From contig PRDI01000099.1 in assembly GCA_003345595.1 (NCBI GenBank), forward strand, positions 1 through 64,000: a stretch of 64,000 nt of DNA, given 5' to 3'. The position numbers and the translations under genes were made by a program. This document shows positions 39,871 through 49,309 of the stretch, one piece after another (position 1 is the stretch's first letter; each line of letters begins with the position of its first letter). This DNA comes from Candidatus Thorarchaeota archaeon (GTDB lineage Archaea > Asgardarchaeota > Thorarchaeia > Thorarchaeales > Thorarchaeaceae). The notes under the pieces were generated by a model. It worked only from the letters and a program-made list of their open reading frames with translations, made no database searches and was not told the DNA's origin.

Positions 39871-41079
39871 TTGAGCTATGAGCAAGTAACCGTACAGTCC
39901 AATAGTCAGACGTTGAAGCCCACAGTGACAGACCGACTCACAATGGGCTATGTCTACCCACATGCCCCATTGGAGATCATCATGGCACATGGCCTGACTC
40001 CAACTCTGGTCCGCGCTCGACCAGGGATTGCTGGTGCGTTTGAAGCCAGTCTCCAGACGTTTGCCTGTTCCTATACCAGGAATCTGTTCAGTCAGCGCGC
40101 TAACGATCAAATGCCCGCCTCATCAGCACTCCTGTTTCCAGGCAACACGTGCGATTCTCTCCTGAACGTGGGTGATATCTGGCGTGTCCGCTTTCCTGAC
40201 GACATCATATTTCGGCTCACGTATCCTGCAGCGAATCAGGGCGAAGCAGCAGTCCACTATCTTGCAGACGAACTGAGAAGCCTGAGCCAGTCAATAGAAG
40301 CAGCATTTGGTCGCCCTTTCTCTGAGGAGGAATTCAGGGATGCTGCAGGTCTGACTCGGCAGTTTCGCAGTGCAGCCCAGTTCCTTTATGCAGCAAGGGT
40401 CGTAAGCCCTCAGGTACTCCGGTACTCTAAGCTGGCTGCACTGATACATACCTTTCTTCTGTCGCCTGACCAGAAGTCAGCTAACGAGATCACGAATGCG
40501 TCCACACAGGTTCAACGAGCCCTGGCTCGGTCGAGGCTTCTAGATTCTGCAAAGAAGATTCAGGAGCAACTGATCAAAAGGCATCTTACACCAGCGGCCC
40601 TCCCTCACGGTGCCAAGTCACCTCGAATCGCTATTGCAGGCGGCATGATTGATCCCGGTGCCATTGTTGCACTCTTCAACGCTGCGGGTATTCCTGAGGA
40701 TGCACTCGTTATGGATCTTTTCTCGTTCGGCTTCAAGACCGTGTTCACTCCACCCTGTGAAGTGGGACGAGACCCATTCGACAGCGTTGCAAGGTCTATC
40801 CTAGCATCACCCCTAGAACCAACCCAGGAGGGACTAGGAGTGCGTCTAGCTTTTCTGAAGGATGTCGTCACCAATCTGGCCGTCGATGGTCTAATCGTCT
40901 GTGAACAGTCCTTCTGCGACCCCGATGAATTCGAGGCGCCAAGTCTTGAGGCGGAGGCCTCTAAGTCAGGAGTGGCCGTGATGAGGCTCCCCATCGACCC
41001 CGAACTCTCAGACCGGGAGCGGCTGGGAGTTCGCCTTCAGAGCTTCCTCGAAACTATCAGTCCTAGGAGTGGGAGGTGA
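39871..41079 (+). CDS. 2-hydroxyacyl-CoA dehydratase/benzoyl-CoA reductase-like subunit
   Basis: D-component architecture; conserved Cys in FACSYTRNLF, GNTCDS and VCEQSFCDPDEFE; co-located with a second subunit and an activase. Confidence 0.82.
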   Translation: MSYEQVTVQSNSQTLKPTVTDRLTMGYVYPHAPLEIIMAHGLTPTLVRARPGIAGAFEASLQTFACSYTRNLFSQRANDQMPASSALLFPGNTCDSLLNVGDIWRVRFPDDIIFRLTYPAANQGEAAVHYLADELRSLSQSIEAAFGRPFSEEEFRDAAGLTRQFRSAAQFLYAARVVSPQVLRYSKLAALIHTFLLSPDQKSANEITNASTQVQRALARSRLLDSAKKIQEQLIKRHLTPAALPHGAKSPRIAIAGGMIDPGAIVALFNAAGIPEDALVMDLFSFGFKTVFTPPCEVGRDPFDSVARSILASPLEPTQEGLGVRLAFLKDVVTNLAVDGLIVCEQSFCDPDEFEAPSLEAEASKSGVAVMRLPIDPELSDRERLGVRLQSFLETISPRSGR

Positions 41080-42308
41080 CAACATTGGGACAGGAAGAAC
41101 GACATACTGAAGAGAAAGTGTACAGGCAGCTTCGCGCCAATTCACTACTCCAAGAGATCATGTTGCGCTACATGATGGAAGGCCAAGCCGCCAGTGAACA
41201 GGGCAAGCTGGCATGGGTTACGTCTGGCTTCCCCGTAGAGATTCCAGTGACAATGGGCGTCAATGTCAGTTACCCCGAGCAATACGGGGCTATCATCGGC
41301 TCACAGAAGGTTGGTCCGGAGATCTGCGGGTTTGCCGAAGAGTTGGGTTACTCCCAAGAGCTCTGCTCCTATGCCCGGTCTAGCATTGGTTCTGTGCGCT
41401 ATCCTGAGAAGAGCCCGTTGGACGGGCTGCCAAAGCCCCAAGCTCTGCTTGCATGCAACAACATCTGTGGAACAGTCCTTAGGTGGTACGACGCCGTATC
41501 CCAAATGACCGGCGCGCCTGTCTTTCTGTTTGACACTCCTCCCACGGAGGGCGACCAGCCATCACACCACAGGGAATACGTTCGCCAGAGCGTCCTGAGG
41601 CTCATTGATTTTCTTTCTCGTACCTTTCATACGTCCTTCTCAGAAGAACGCTTACGTAAGGTGGGTGAGCTATCAGGCGAAGCGATTGATCTGTGGACTC
41701 GCTCTCTGAAGGCTTGTCGCAATAGACCCAGTCCACTGAACTGCGCTGACAGGTTTCTTGCCATGGCTCCTATCGTAGCATTGCGTGGCACAGAACCGGC
41801 GATTGAGTTCTATCAGGCCCTCCTTGAGGAAGTGCAGGAACGCGTGTCGCAGGGTCTTGGAGCAATCCGAGATGAGAGAATACGTCTGCTGTGGGATGAT
41901 ATTCCTCCTTGGTTCACGATCTTCCGTTTCTTCAATGGCCTTGCAGCGAGAGGTGTCGTCTTCCCTGCAGACACTTACACTCACGCATGGTCCGGATCGC
42001 TCGCTGGTGCAGACCTGCTAGATAGTGTTGTGTCTGTCTATTCCAACGTCTACCTGAACAAGGGTCTCGAGGCCAAGGTCGACAAGATGTGCGAGTTGAT
42101 CAAGGAGTACTCACTCGATGGGTTCATCATGTTCTCAGTCCGTTCCTGCAAACGCTATTCCCTCGGGCAGCTTGTGTCAAAAGAGCTCGTCATGGAAAGG
42201 ACTGGCGTACCGGGAGTCGTGATTGAGGGTGATATGGTGGACAGTCGCCTCTTCAACGACGCACAGATTCAGACAAGGCTTGATGCGCTTCTTGAGATGT
42301 TTCTATAG
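41076..42308 (+). CDS. 2-hydroxyacyl-CoA dehydratase/benzoyl-CoA reductase-like subunit
   Basis: VTSGFPVEIPVTMGVNVSYPEQYGAIIGS, ELCSYARSSIGSV, LLACNNICGTVLRWYD, DGFIMFSVRSCKRYSLGQ; 4-nt overlap with the upstream gene. Confidence 0.88.
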   Translation: MTTLGQEERHTEEKVYRQLRANSLLQEIMLRYMMEGQAASEQGKLAWVTSGFPVEIPVTMGVNVSYPEQYGAIIGSQKVGPEICGFAEELGYSQELCSYARSSIGSVRYPEKSPLDGLPKPQALLACNNICGTVLRWYDAVSQMTGAPVFLFDTPPTEGDQPSHHREYVRQSVLRLIDFLSRTFHTSFSEERLRKVGELSGEAIDLWTRSLKACRNRPSPLNCADRFLAMAPIVALRGTEPAIEFYQALLEEVQERVSQGLGAIRDERIRLLWDDIPPWFTIFRFFNGLAARGVVFPADTYTHAWSGSLAGADLLDSVVSVYSNVYLNKGLEAKVDKMCELIKEYSLDGFIMFSVRSCKRYSLGQLVSKELVMERTGVPGVVIEGDMVDSRLFNDAQIQTRLDALLEMFL

Positions 42309-42320
42309 GGTGGCACTGAG

Positions 42321-43103
42321 TTGGCAAGACGCACAACCATTGGAATAGGTCTCGATATTGGGTCGACAACGACGAAAGGTATACTTGTAGACTCATCAGG
42401 CACTGTGCTCGCGGCCTCGCTCGTGACCACTGGTGCGTCGGCCCCTATCGCCGCAAGACATGTCATGGATGAGCTGTCACAGACATCGGGTAAAGAGCTG
42501 ACAGGCTTGCCTATCATTACCACTGGCTATGGACGGACATCGGTCGAGTTCGCCCATGAAACCGTGACTGAGATAACGTGCCATAGTATGGGTGTTCATT
42601 CACTGAACCCCGACATTCGGCTCCTTATTGACGTGGGTGGCCAAGACTCGAAAGTGATACGGATTGGACCAAACGGGCGTCCAACGGACTTCGAGCTGAA
42701 TGACAAGTGTAGTGCGGGGACCGGCAGGTTTCTAGAAGTAATGGCCAGAGTGCTGGAAGTCTCAATTGACGATTTGGGTCCCCTTGCTCTACGCTCCACT
42801 TCTCCGTCCACAATCAGCAGCACATGCACAGTCTTTGCCGAGAGCGAAGTTGTAGGCAGAATCGGGACTGGTGCCGCGCCAGCCGACATCGCTGCAGGAG
42901 CCCACTTGGCCATGGCAGGGAAGGTTGCCACTTTAGCAAAGAGGGTTGGCTTGGTCACTCCCGTGGGTGTGACTGGCGGCGTGGCTCTAAACCCTGCGTT
43001 TCGCCACTATCTCTCCAAACAGCTGAATAGTTCTCTTTGGATGCCGGACAAGCCCCAGCTGACTGGGGCCCTTGGTGCAGCGATTCTAGCAGTCAAACGA
43101 TAG
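42321..43103 (+). CDS. 2-hydroxyacyl-CoA dehydratase activator (ASKHA ATPase, [4Fe-4S])
   Basis: GLDIGSTTTKGILVD, IDVGGQDSKVIRI, NDKCSAGTGRFLEVMARVL, STCTVFAESEVV, TGGVALNP. Confidence 0.95.
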   Translation: MARRTTIGIGLDIGSTTTKGILVDSSGTVLAASLVTTGASAPIAARHVMDELSQTSGKELTGLPIITTGYGRTSVEFAHETVTEITCHSMGVHSLNPDIRLLIDVGGQDSKVIRIGPNGRPTDFELNDKCSAGTGRFLEVMARVLEVSIDDLGPLALRSTSPSTISSTCTVFAESEVVGRIGTGAAPADIAAGAHLAMAGKVATLAKRVGLVTPVGVTGGVALNPAFRHYLSKQLNSSLWMPDKPQLTGALGAAILAVKR

Positions 43104-43174
43104 GTTCCCATTTCTAGCGCTAGAGGCCGATTCAGCACAAATGCAGATTCATGATGTCATATCTGTCTGAACTC

Positions 43175-43732
43175 TCAGCTAGGGGCTTCGAGCGCCTTCT
43201 CACCGGCCTTGATTCCCAAGTCAAGAGCCAGGTGGTTGATCTTGACGAACTTCGGCCACCGTTCCTCCATCTGGTGTCTGAGGCCCTCGATCGACACGGC
43301 TTTCGTGATTGCAGCAAATGCCCCCATCATGACTACGTTGGCCGTCTGCTTGCTTCTAACTTCTTGGTCTGCGATGCGTGTGGCGGGAATACTATAGACT
43401 TTCACACCCTTCGGGAGTTCAGTTTCCACTTTGACAAGGTCACTGTCGATTATGAGTATGCCATTCTCTTTCAGACCGTGGACATACTCAAGATATGCTG
43501 CCCGGCTCATGACGACAAACACATCGGGTGCAAGGACCTTCGGGTAGTCGACCTCTTCATCACTGATGACTATCTCGCTCTTGCTTGCACCGCCTCGTGC
43601 CTCGGGGCCGTAAGACTGGGTCTGGACCACGTACTTCTTGTCGAAGAGAGCCGAGGCTTCCCCGATGACGACTGCCATAGTGACGATGCCTTGACCACCA
43701 AAGCCTCCTATCCTTACCCCATAGCGCACCAT
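43175..43732 (-). CDS. korC: 2-oxoacid:ferredoxin oxidoreductase gamma subunit
   Basis: VRIGGFGGQGIVTMAVVIGEASALFDKKYVVQTQSYGPEARGGASKSEIVISD. Confidence 0.92.
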   Translation of the reverse strand: MVRYGVRIGGFGGQGIVTMAVVIGEASALFDKKYVVQTQSYGPEARGGASKSEIVISDEEVDYPKVLAPDVFVVMSRAAYLEYVHGLKENGILIIDSDLVKVETELPKGVKVYSIPATRIADQEVRSKQTANVVMMGAFAAITKAVSIEGLRHQMEERWPKFVKINHLALDLGIKAGEKALEAPS

Positions 43733-43736
43733 GCAA

Positions 43737-44585
43737 TCACTTCCTGACCTTTGCGTGCATCTGTTTCAGGACATCAGTATATTCAGGCTTCTCAATATCG
43801 ACGAACTCACCGCAGACTATTCTCCTTGCGTAGTCGAGTTCTGCCTCGTGCGGTGGAAGGCCGTTCTGGATGTCAGTCACCTCTAGGAGGTGTTTGTGCA
43901 TATCGACGCCCTCGCCCAGCCTGTTCATCCTGCCATATGCAGTGGGACACGCGCCGACAATCTCAATGAAAGAGAGCCCCTGCTTCGTGATACCTTTTTC
44001 AATCGACTTTGTGGCACGACGAACCTGAACGGCTGTCCAACGTGCAACGAACGTCGCTCCAGAGGACGCGGCAAGCTTGACCAGATTGAAAGGATGTTCT
44101 ATGTTGCCAATCGGAGCTGGGCTCGTCTGTGTCCACTTCTCGTGCTCAGTAGTGGGTCCAAACTGGCCGCCTGTCATGCCGTAGTTGAAGTTGTTTATGC
44201 AGACAACAGTCATGTCGATGTTTCTCCGGCAGGCATGGATAAGATGGTTTCCACCTATTGCAGCAAGGTCTCCATCGCCTGCAACTACCAGAAGCTCGAG
44301 ATCAGGATTGGCAATCTTAACACCCGTGGCGAATGGGATGGCTCTGCCATGTGTCGTGTGAAATGTGCCTGTCTTGAAGTAGCCCGAAGTACGACCACTG
44401 CATCCAATGCCTGAGACGACGACCACCTTCGAGAAGTCGATGCCCAAGGTGTCGATGGCCCTTGTGATCATGCCTGTCACGATTCCTATCGAACAACCGG
44501 GACAGTAAATCCATGGCATCCGGTCCTCTCTGATGTACTTGGCCATCGGGTGCTTCAGTGTGACCTGCTCTGCTGTCGCAGTCAT
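43737..44585 (-). CDS. korB: 2-oxoacid:ferredoxin oxidoreductase beta subunit
   Basis: YCPGCSIGI, GIGCSGRTSGYF, THGRAIPFATGVKIANPDLELLVVAGDGDLAAIGGNH (TPP-binding). Confidence 0.95.
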   Translation of the reverse strand: MTATAEQVTLKHPMAKYIREDRMPWIYCPGCSIGIVTGMITRAIDTLGIDFSKVVVVSGIGCSGRTSGYFKTGTFHTTHGRAIPFATGVKIANPDLELLVVAGDGDLAAIGGNHLIHACRRNIDMTVVCINNFNYGMTGGQFGPTTEHEKWTQTSPAPIGNIEHPFNLVKLAASSGATFVARWTAVQVRRATKSIEKGITKQGLSFIEIVGACPTAYGRMNRLGEGVDMHKHLLEVTDIQNGLPPHEAELDYARRIVCGEFVDIEKPEYTDVLKQMHAKVRK

Positions 44586-45718
44586 TTAGCATGGACCTCC
44601 ATGATCTTGCGTAGAATTTCGTCAGGTAGTTGAGGTGTCCCGGCAGGTTTTGTCATGAGATGAACAGGTGTAGGCGCTGCAAAAGCCCTGACCATATAGT
44701 AGACCTGCCCCATGTTCTGTTCAGGCACTATGATGTGCTTGACATCTGAGGCGAGCTGTGCGATGGGTTCTTCGGGGAAGGGCCAGACGGTCTTCAATCT
44801 CAACATTCCCGCCTTGATGCCTTTTGCTCTTGCATCCTTAACGGCTCTCCTGGCGCTTCTAGCTGGAGTCCCATAGGCGACGATGGCGATTTCTGCATCG
44901 TCCAAGAAGTATCTCTCTACCTCGGTTATCTCATCGATGTGCCTGAGTATCTTCTCGTTTAGTCGAGTCACGAGCTCAATCTGGACCTCGTCACTATCAG
45001 TAGGATATCCACGCTCATCGTGTGTAAGACCTGTGGCATAGAACTGGTACTTTGTACCGAGCAAGGCCATTGGCGGCACAAGATCATCATCAGGCTTGAA
45101 GGGGAGATACTCGGAGGGTTCGCTCTTGGGCATCTTCCTGCTTACAAGCTTCAAACTCTTCTCATCAGGTATCACTAGTGCTTCTCTCATGTGTCCGACT
45201 ATCTCATCGGCCAGCAGGAACACAGGAACTCTGTATTTCTCTGATAGATTGAAAGCCCTGACAGTGAGGTCAAACATCTCTTGGACGGATGCCGGTGTCA
45301 GTGCGATTATCTGATAGTCACCATGGCTGCCCCACTTTGCCTGCAGCACATCACCCTGCTGCCCACGTGTGGGTTGACCAGTACTCGGGCCGCCACGCAT
45401 TATGTTAACGATCACGATCGGAGTTTCCGTCATGACGGCAAGACCCACAGCCTCCATCATCAGGCTTGCACCCGGACCCGAGGTCGCGGTCATGGCCTTA
45501 ATCCCCGCCCATGAGGCCCCAATCACACTCGTTATGGAAGCGATTTCGTCCTCATACTGAACATATGCTCCGCTCAGCTCAGGCATCCTGACGGCCATCC
45601 ACTCAGCTATCTCTGTCGCAGGAGTGATCGGATAGCCACCGAAGTATCTGCACCCGGCGCTCAGAGCCCCTTCAGCACAAGCGATATCACCCATTGTGAA
45701 CATGGTTCGTTCGGGCAT
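44582..45718 (-). CDS. korA: 2-oxoacid:ferredoxin oxidoreductase alpha subunit
   Basis: GDIACAEGALSAGCRYFGGYPITPATEIAEWM, QYEDEIASITSVIGASWAGIKAMTATSGPG. Confidence 0.95.
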   Translation of the reverse strand: MPERTMFTMGDIACAEGALSAGCRYFGGYPITPATEIAEWMAVRMPELSGAYVQYEDEIASITSVIGASWAGIKAMTATSGPGASLMMEAVGLAVMTETPIVIVNIMRGGPSTGQPTRGQQGDVLQAKWGSHGDYQIIALTPASVQEMFDLTVRAFNLSEKYRVPVFLLADEIVGHMREALVIPDEKSLKLVSRKMPKSEPSEYLPFKPDDDLVPPMALLGTKYQFYATGLTHDERGYPTDSDEVQIELVTRLNEKILRHIDEITEVERYFLDDAEIAIVAYGTPARSARRAVKDARAKGIKAGMLRLKTVWPFPEEPIAQLASDVKHIIVPEQNMGQVYYMVRAFAAPTPVHLMTKPAGTPQLPDEILRKIMEVHAK

Positions 45719-46069
45719 TCAGTGGGCCTCCTCCTTCTCGTCCTTCTTTTGATACTCAGGGACAATCGTGCCCTCCTCCACTGTTCCTGCTTCAAGCGCC
45801 GCCTCCGCCACCTTCCTATCAACCAGAAAGATGGCCATATCGGGACAAATCAGTTCACAAAACTCGCAATTCACGCAGGCGTCAATATCACAGGCAGTGA
45901 CTGGATGGTATCCCTTGCGGTTGTACTTATCCTCTGTCAAGCACAGGACGTGCTTGGGACAGAATTCCACACACAGACTGCATGCCTTGCACTGTTCCTG
46001 CAGGATGACGAGGACTTTCTCTCTAGTCCTCGGGGGTTTGGGTGTGATCGGCTTGCGAACAGTTGTCAT
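45719..46069 (-). CDS. korD: 2-oxoacid:ferredoxin oxidoreductase delta (ferredoxin) subunit
   Basis: [16 protein letters not shown] and [16 protein letters not shown]. Confidence 0.93.
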   Translation of the reverse strand: MTTVRKPITPKPPRTREKVLVILQEQCKACSLCVEFCPKHVLCLTEDKYNRKGYHPVTACDIDACVNCEFCELICPDMAIFLVDRKVAEAALEAGTVEEGTIVPEYQKKDEKEEAH

Positions 46070-46274
46070 TCAGGCGCACTCCGTTGACAGTCTGCCGTAT
46101 GTCTTTGTCCCTAGATGGACTGGTCTGGACAGAGCCCGGTCTTAGTTGAGGTTGACCAGAAGTAGCAGGTATATGAGCCTTACCTTAGTGCTGCCGCACG
46201 GGTCGTGAAGTATGACCACAGTTAAGAGGTAGCACTACAAATCAGACGACAACACGATGATGGTGTGGTAGGCC

Positions 46275-46745
46275 TTGTCCGACGACGAGCCAAACGAGGA
46301 AGAGCTGGCCAAGTCGTTGAAAGGCAGGACCTTGCGGGTCTACTGGTACATGCTGCGTCATCCTGTGCCGATGACTGCACGGGAGATTCAGCGTGGTGCC
46401 GCCCTTTCCAGTCCCTCGCTGTCTATGCACCACCTTGAACACCTTAGGCTGCTAGGATTGGTGGATAAGGATGTTCATGGTCAGTATACAGTGAGACGGG
46501 ACGTGCGTGTCGGGGTTCTCAAGCTATTCGTCGGGAGGGGTCGGCTCATGGTGCCCCGATTTCTCTTCTACGCGACCTTCTACACCTCTGTGACTGCTGC
46601 ACTTGCCACGATGATACTGGGCACCGGCCACACCGATTCGTACTTGATCGTTCTGCTTGTCCTTCTGACATCAGTCTGTGTGGTCCTGTGGTACGAGTCA
46701 ATGAAGATATGGAGGGAACAGCCATTTCCAGAGCAAGAAGACTAG
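46275..46745 (+). CDS. Winged-helix HTH protein with two C-terminal TM helices (TTG start)
   Basis: MTAREIQRGAALSSPSLSMHHLEHLRLLGLV HTH, then RFLFYATFYTSVTAALATMIL and YLIVLLVLLTSVCVVLWYE. Confidence 0.72.
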   Translation: MSDDEPNEEELAKSLKGRTLRVYWYMLRHPVPMTAREIQRGAALSSPSLSMHHLEHLRLLGLVDKDVHGQYTVRRDVRVGVLKLFVGRGRLMVPRFLFYATFYTSVTAALATMILGTGHTDSYLIVLLVLLTSVCVVLWYESMKIWREQPFPEQED

Positions 46746-46828
46746 GTTCTAAGAGTAGAACTAATTGCCATATCGCGCAAGTCAATACGGACGGTTACTT
46801 TCCGGTGGTACTGTCCTGGAGTGAATCT

Positions 46829-47755
46829 ATGCACATCTTGCTCCGATCATTTGCCCTAGCTCCTATCCTGCTGCTCCTGCTGATAGGAGGAACACTGTTT
46901 CAGCCAAATCCTCTTTGTGCTACTGTCAGCGAGGAGTCCGCTGGTGGCGAAACCTTTGCCAACTATAGCGACAATCCGGATCTTTCACTCACGTATCACT
47001 CCCTATGGAACGAAACAGAAACCCCTGTTTATTCAGGTGACAGAATCTCGGGCGACAGGGTGGTTCTCACAGGTACTTGGTCGCCTTCTGGCACGGTTGC
47101 CGAGAGCTGGATTAACGTGAGCGCGACCGCAATCCCAATGAATATCTCTAGTCAGAACCCGTCCAGCTCAGTTTCGATTGACACGCGAGGGCTGGGGAAC
47201 AACGCCACCTGTATCATCACGGTCTTTGCATTGCTGCTTAACGGGTCCACTATCAATCAGACATTCAGCAATGTCTTCATTGGTAACTTCTTTGTTCCTC
47301 ATGTCAGGGTGCTATCTCCTAACGGTGGCGAGCACTGGACAGGCGCTAACAACGTGACCTGGTTTGGCTGGGACAACAACACTGACGAGTCACTGACCTA
47401 TGAAGTACTATTATCATCTGACTCAGGGACTAGCTTCCAGCTTCTTGCCACACATCTCTCGTCAACATCGTACCAATGGGATTGCACGGGTTTTCTCAAT
47501 CTGAGTACCTACATGTTCGAGGTTCGTGTCACAGATGGTATCTACGTGTCATTTGACAGGTCTGATGGGACTTTCACTGCAGGAAGCATTCCCATAACGA
47601 CGACCACTACTACTACGACCACGACCACAACCGCGAATACAACAACTACTACTATCGACAACAGTCTCATTGTTGGCTTCTTCATCTCTGCGGCCATGAT
47701 TTCGAGCGCGATTATGGCGCTCATAGTTTACTATGTGGCCAAGAGATGGTACTGA
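46829..47755 (+). CDS. Predicted secreted, C-terminally membrane-anchored surface protein with poly-Thr stalk
   Basis: Signal peptide-like ALAPILLLLLIGGTLFQ; TTTTTTTTTTTTTANTTTTT stalk; C-terminal TM VGFFISAAMISSAIMALIVYYV; ATG near 46829 preferred over 46688. Confidence 0.65.
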   Translation: MHILLRSFALAPILLLLLIGGTLFQPNPLCATVSEESAGGETFANYSDNPDLSLTYHSLWNETETPVYSGDRISGDRVVLTGTWSPSGTVAESWINVSATAIPMNISSQNPSSSVSIDTRGLGNNATCIITVFALLLNGSTINQTFSNVFIGNFFVPHVRVLSPNGGEHWTGANNVTWFGWDNNTDESLTYEVLLSSDSGTSFQLLATHLSSTSYQWDCTGFLNLSTYMFEVRVTDGIYVSFDRSDGTFTAGSIPITTTTTTTTTTTTANTTTTTIDNSLIVGFFISAAMISSAIMALIVYYVAKRWY

Positions 47756-47780
47756 TTCAATGCTTGATTGTCTGAACAGA

Positions 47781-48671
47781 TTAAAGAAATCTGTCAACAA
47801 GTGCATCTGTGCTGATGACATGTTTGTGAAGGCCAAGTTCCTCGGGATCTATCCCCATTGCCAGACCAAGCAGCTGCGTGTAGTAGAACACAGGAAGATG
47901 ATACCTGTCGCCAATCTCCTTGTTTAGCTGAGGTTGAGACATCTCGAACTGGAGGTGGCAGAACGAACAGACATCTACTATGCACTCCGCCCCTGCCTCA
48001 ATCATGTTGTCAAGCTTCTCACGTGCAATGTCTATGCTGACGGGCACATTTGACCCGCGGACTCCACCACCAGCGCCACAGCAGAGGAACTTCTCCTTGT
48101 ACTTCACACTCTCTGCACCCGTGACTTCGACAAGCTCATCAAGGAACGTGTATTTCTGAGTCTGCTTCCAAGGCCTGAGCTTGGTCGGCTTCAAGAGGTG
48201 ACACCCATAGTGTGTTCCGACCCTCAGCCCGTTCAGAGGGCGGGTCACCTTCTTGCGCAGGTTCTCCAACCCGAGGTTGTAGATGATCTCGACGAGGTGC
48301 TTTGCATCAGCCTTTGCCTCATACTTCACACCAACACTCTTGAGGATCCGCTGGACCTCCTTGAGCCTCTCGGGGTTCTCATGGACCACGTGGAGGGCCT
48401 CTTTGAATGTCCCATAGCAGCCATTGCAGCCTGTGAGTATGTCATGGCCTGCTGCTTCTGCGAGTGCGAGGTTCCGTGAGGCGAGGGCAAGCCATGTGGG
48501 CTCACTGAATGACCTGATCACCCCGGGGGCAGGACAGCAGCTCGCGCCCTGCAAGTCCTCTATGTCAATCCCAAGTTTCGGGAGCACAACCCTGATGCTC
48601 TTCTCCACATTGGGAAACCGGTTGGGCATGACGCATCCCAAGAAGAATGAATAGGTCTGAGCTTGCGTCAT
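47781..48671 (-). CDS. hdrB: Heterodisulfide reductase subunit B-like (HdrB-1)
   Basis: Two CCG domains: FFLGC...ASCCPAPG...GCNGC and YGCH...FLCCGAGGG...CSFCH. Confidence 0.93.
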   Translation of the reverse strand: MTQAQTYSFFLGCVMPNRFPNVEKSIRVVLPKLGIDIEDLQGASCCPAPGVIRSFSEPTWLALASRNLALAEAAGHDILTGCNGCYGTFKEALHVVHENPERLKEVQRILKSVGVKYEAKADAKHLVEIIYNLGLENLRKKVTRPLNGLRVGTHYGCHLLKPTKLRPWKQTQKYTFLDELVEVTGAESVKYKEKFLCCGAGGGVRGSNVPVSIDIAREKLDNMIEAGAECIVDVCSFCHLQFEMSQPQLNKEIGDRYHLPVFYYTQLLGLAMGIDPEELGLHKHVISTDALVDRFL

Positions 48672-48673
48672 CT

Positions 48674-49255
48674 CTAGTTAGCCCCTGCTCCCTCTCCCTC
48701 GACTAGAGCGTTGAACCCTGTCTGCCTCATTATCTCCTTGACCTGAGCGAGTGCCTGTTCGCTGGAGTGCGTTGTAGGAGGTATCTCGACGATGCCAAGT
48801 TCTCTCCGCATCTCTTGGTTTGCATCGTCTAGTGGGACTGCATGACCCGTCTGGAGCAGCTTCTGAGCCGACTTACGATGCTGTGGCAGCATGAACCCTT
48901 CCTTGACAGCCATGTTCCGCATTATGATGATTGCGTCTGTGACCTTGATCTGTCTTGGACACCTTTCGAGGCAAGTTAGGCATGTGGCACAAAGCCAAAG
49001 GTCGGGCGAACTCAGCACGTCCTCTTTGAGACCGAGCAGAGCCTTCCGCATGAGTTCACGTGTCCTGAATGCGGTTCGACGTCCGCTAGGGCAGACACTA
49101 GAACAAGTCCCGCATTGGATGCAGGTGCGTATTCTGTCTGCACCTGCTGCGACAATCTTGTCTACGAAGGTAGGGTCTATGTCTGCGCTCCGAATGGTTT
49201 CACGGCTGATGTCGCCCATTAGTATGTCCTTCGATGCAGTGGTGCTGTCAGGCAT
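48674..49255 (-). CDS. hdrC: Heterodisulfide reductase subunit C-like (HdrC-1)
   Basis: CIQCGTCSSVCP and CATCLTCLERCP; adjacent to HdrB-1. Confidence 0.92.
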   Translation of the reverse strand: MPDSTTASKDILMGDISRETIRSADIDPTFVDKIVAAGADRIRTCIQCGTCSSVCPSGRRTAFRTRELMRKALLGLKEDVLSSPDLWLCATCLTCLERCPRQIKVTDAIIIMRNMAVKEGFMLPQHRKSAQKLLQTGHAVPLDDANQEMRRELGIVEIPPTTHSSEQALAQVKEIMRQTGFNALVEGEGAGAN

Positions 49256-49309
49256 CTGAGTTTGCGTGATATAAGAGTGGTGCTGATGACAGAGCTCCTC
49301 AGAGTGCCC

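Noticed and set aside
43113-43124. Perfect 12-bp palindrome TCTAGCGCTAGA between convergent genes
   Set aside because: Too short to separate from chance; no loop or supporting context.
43151-43747. 198-aa + strand ORF
   Set aside because: Antisense to the korC gene, which has clear motifs.
43890-44414. 174-aa + strand ORF
   Set aside because: Antisense to korB; shadow ORF.
47599-47658. Tandem-repeat-like ACN tract
   Set aside because: Explained by in-frame Thr codons of a surface protein; not a CRISPR or microsatellite.
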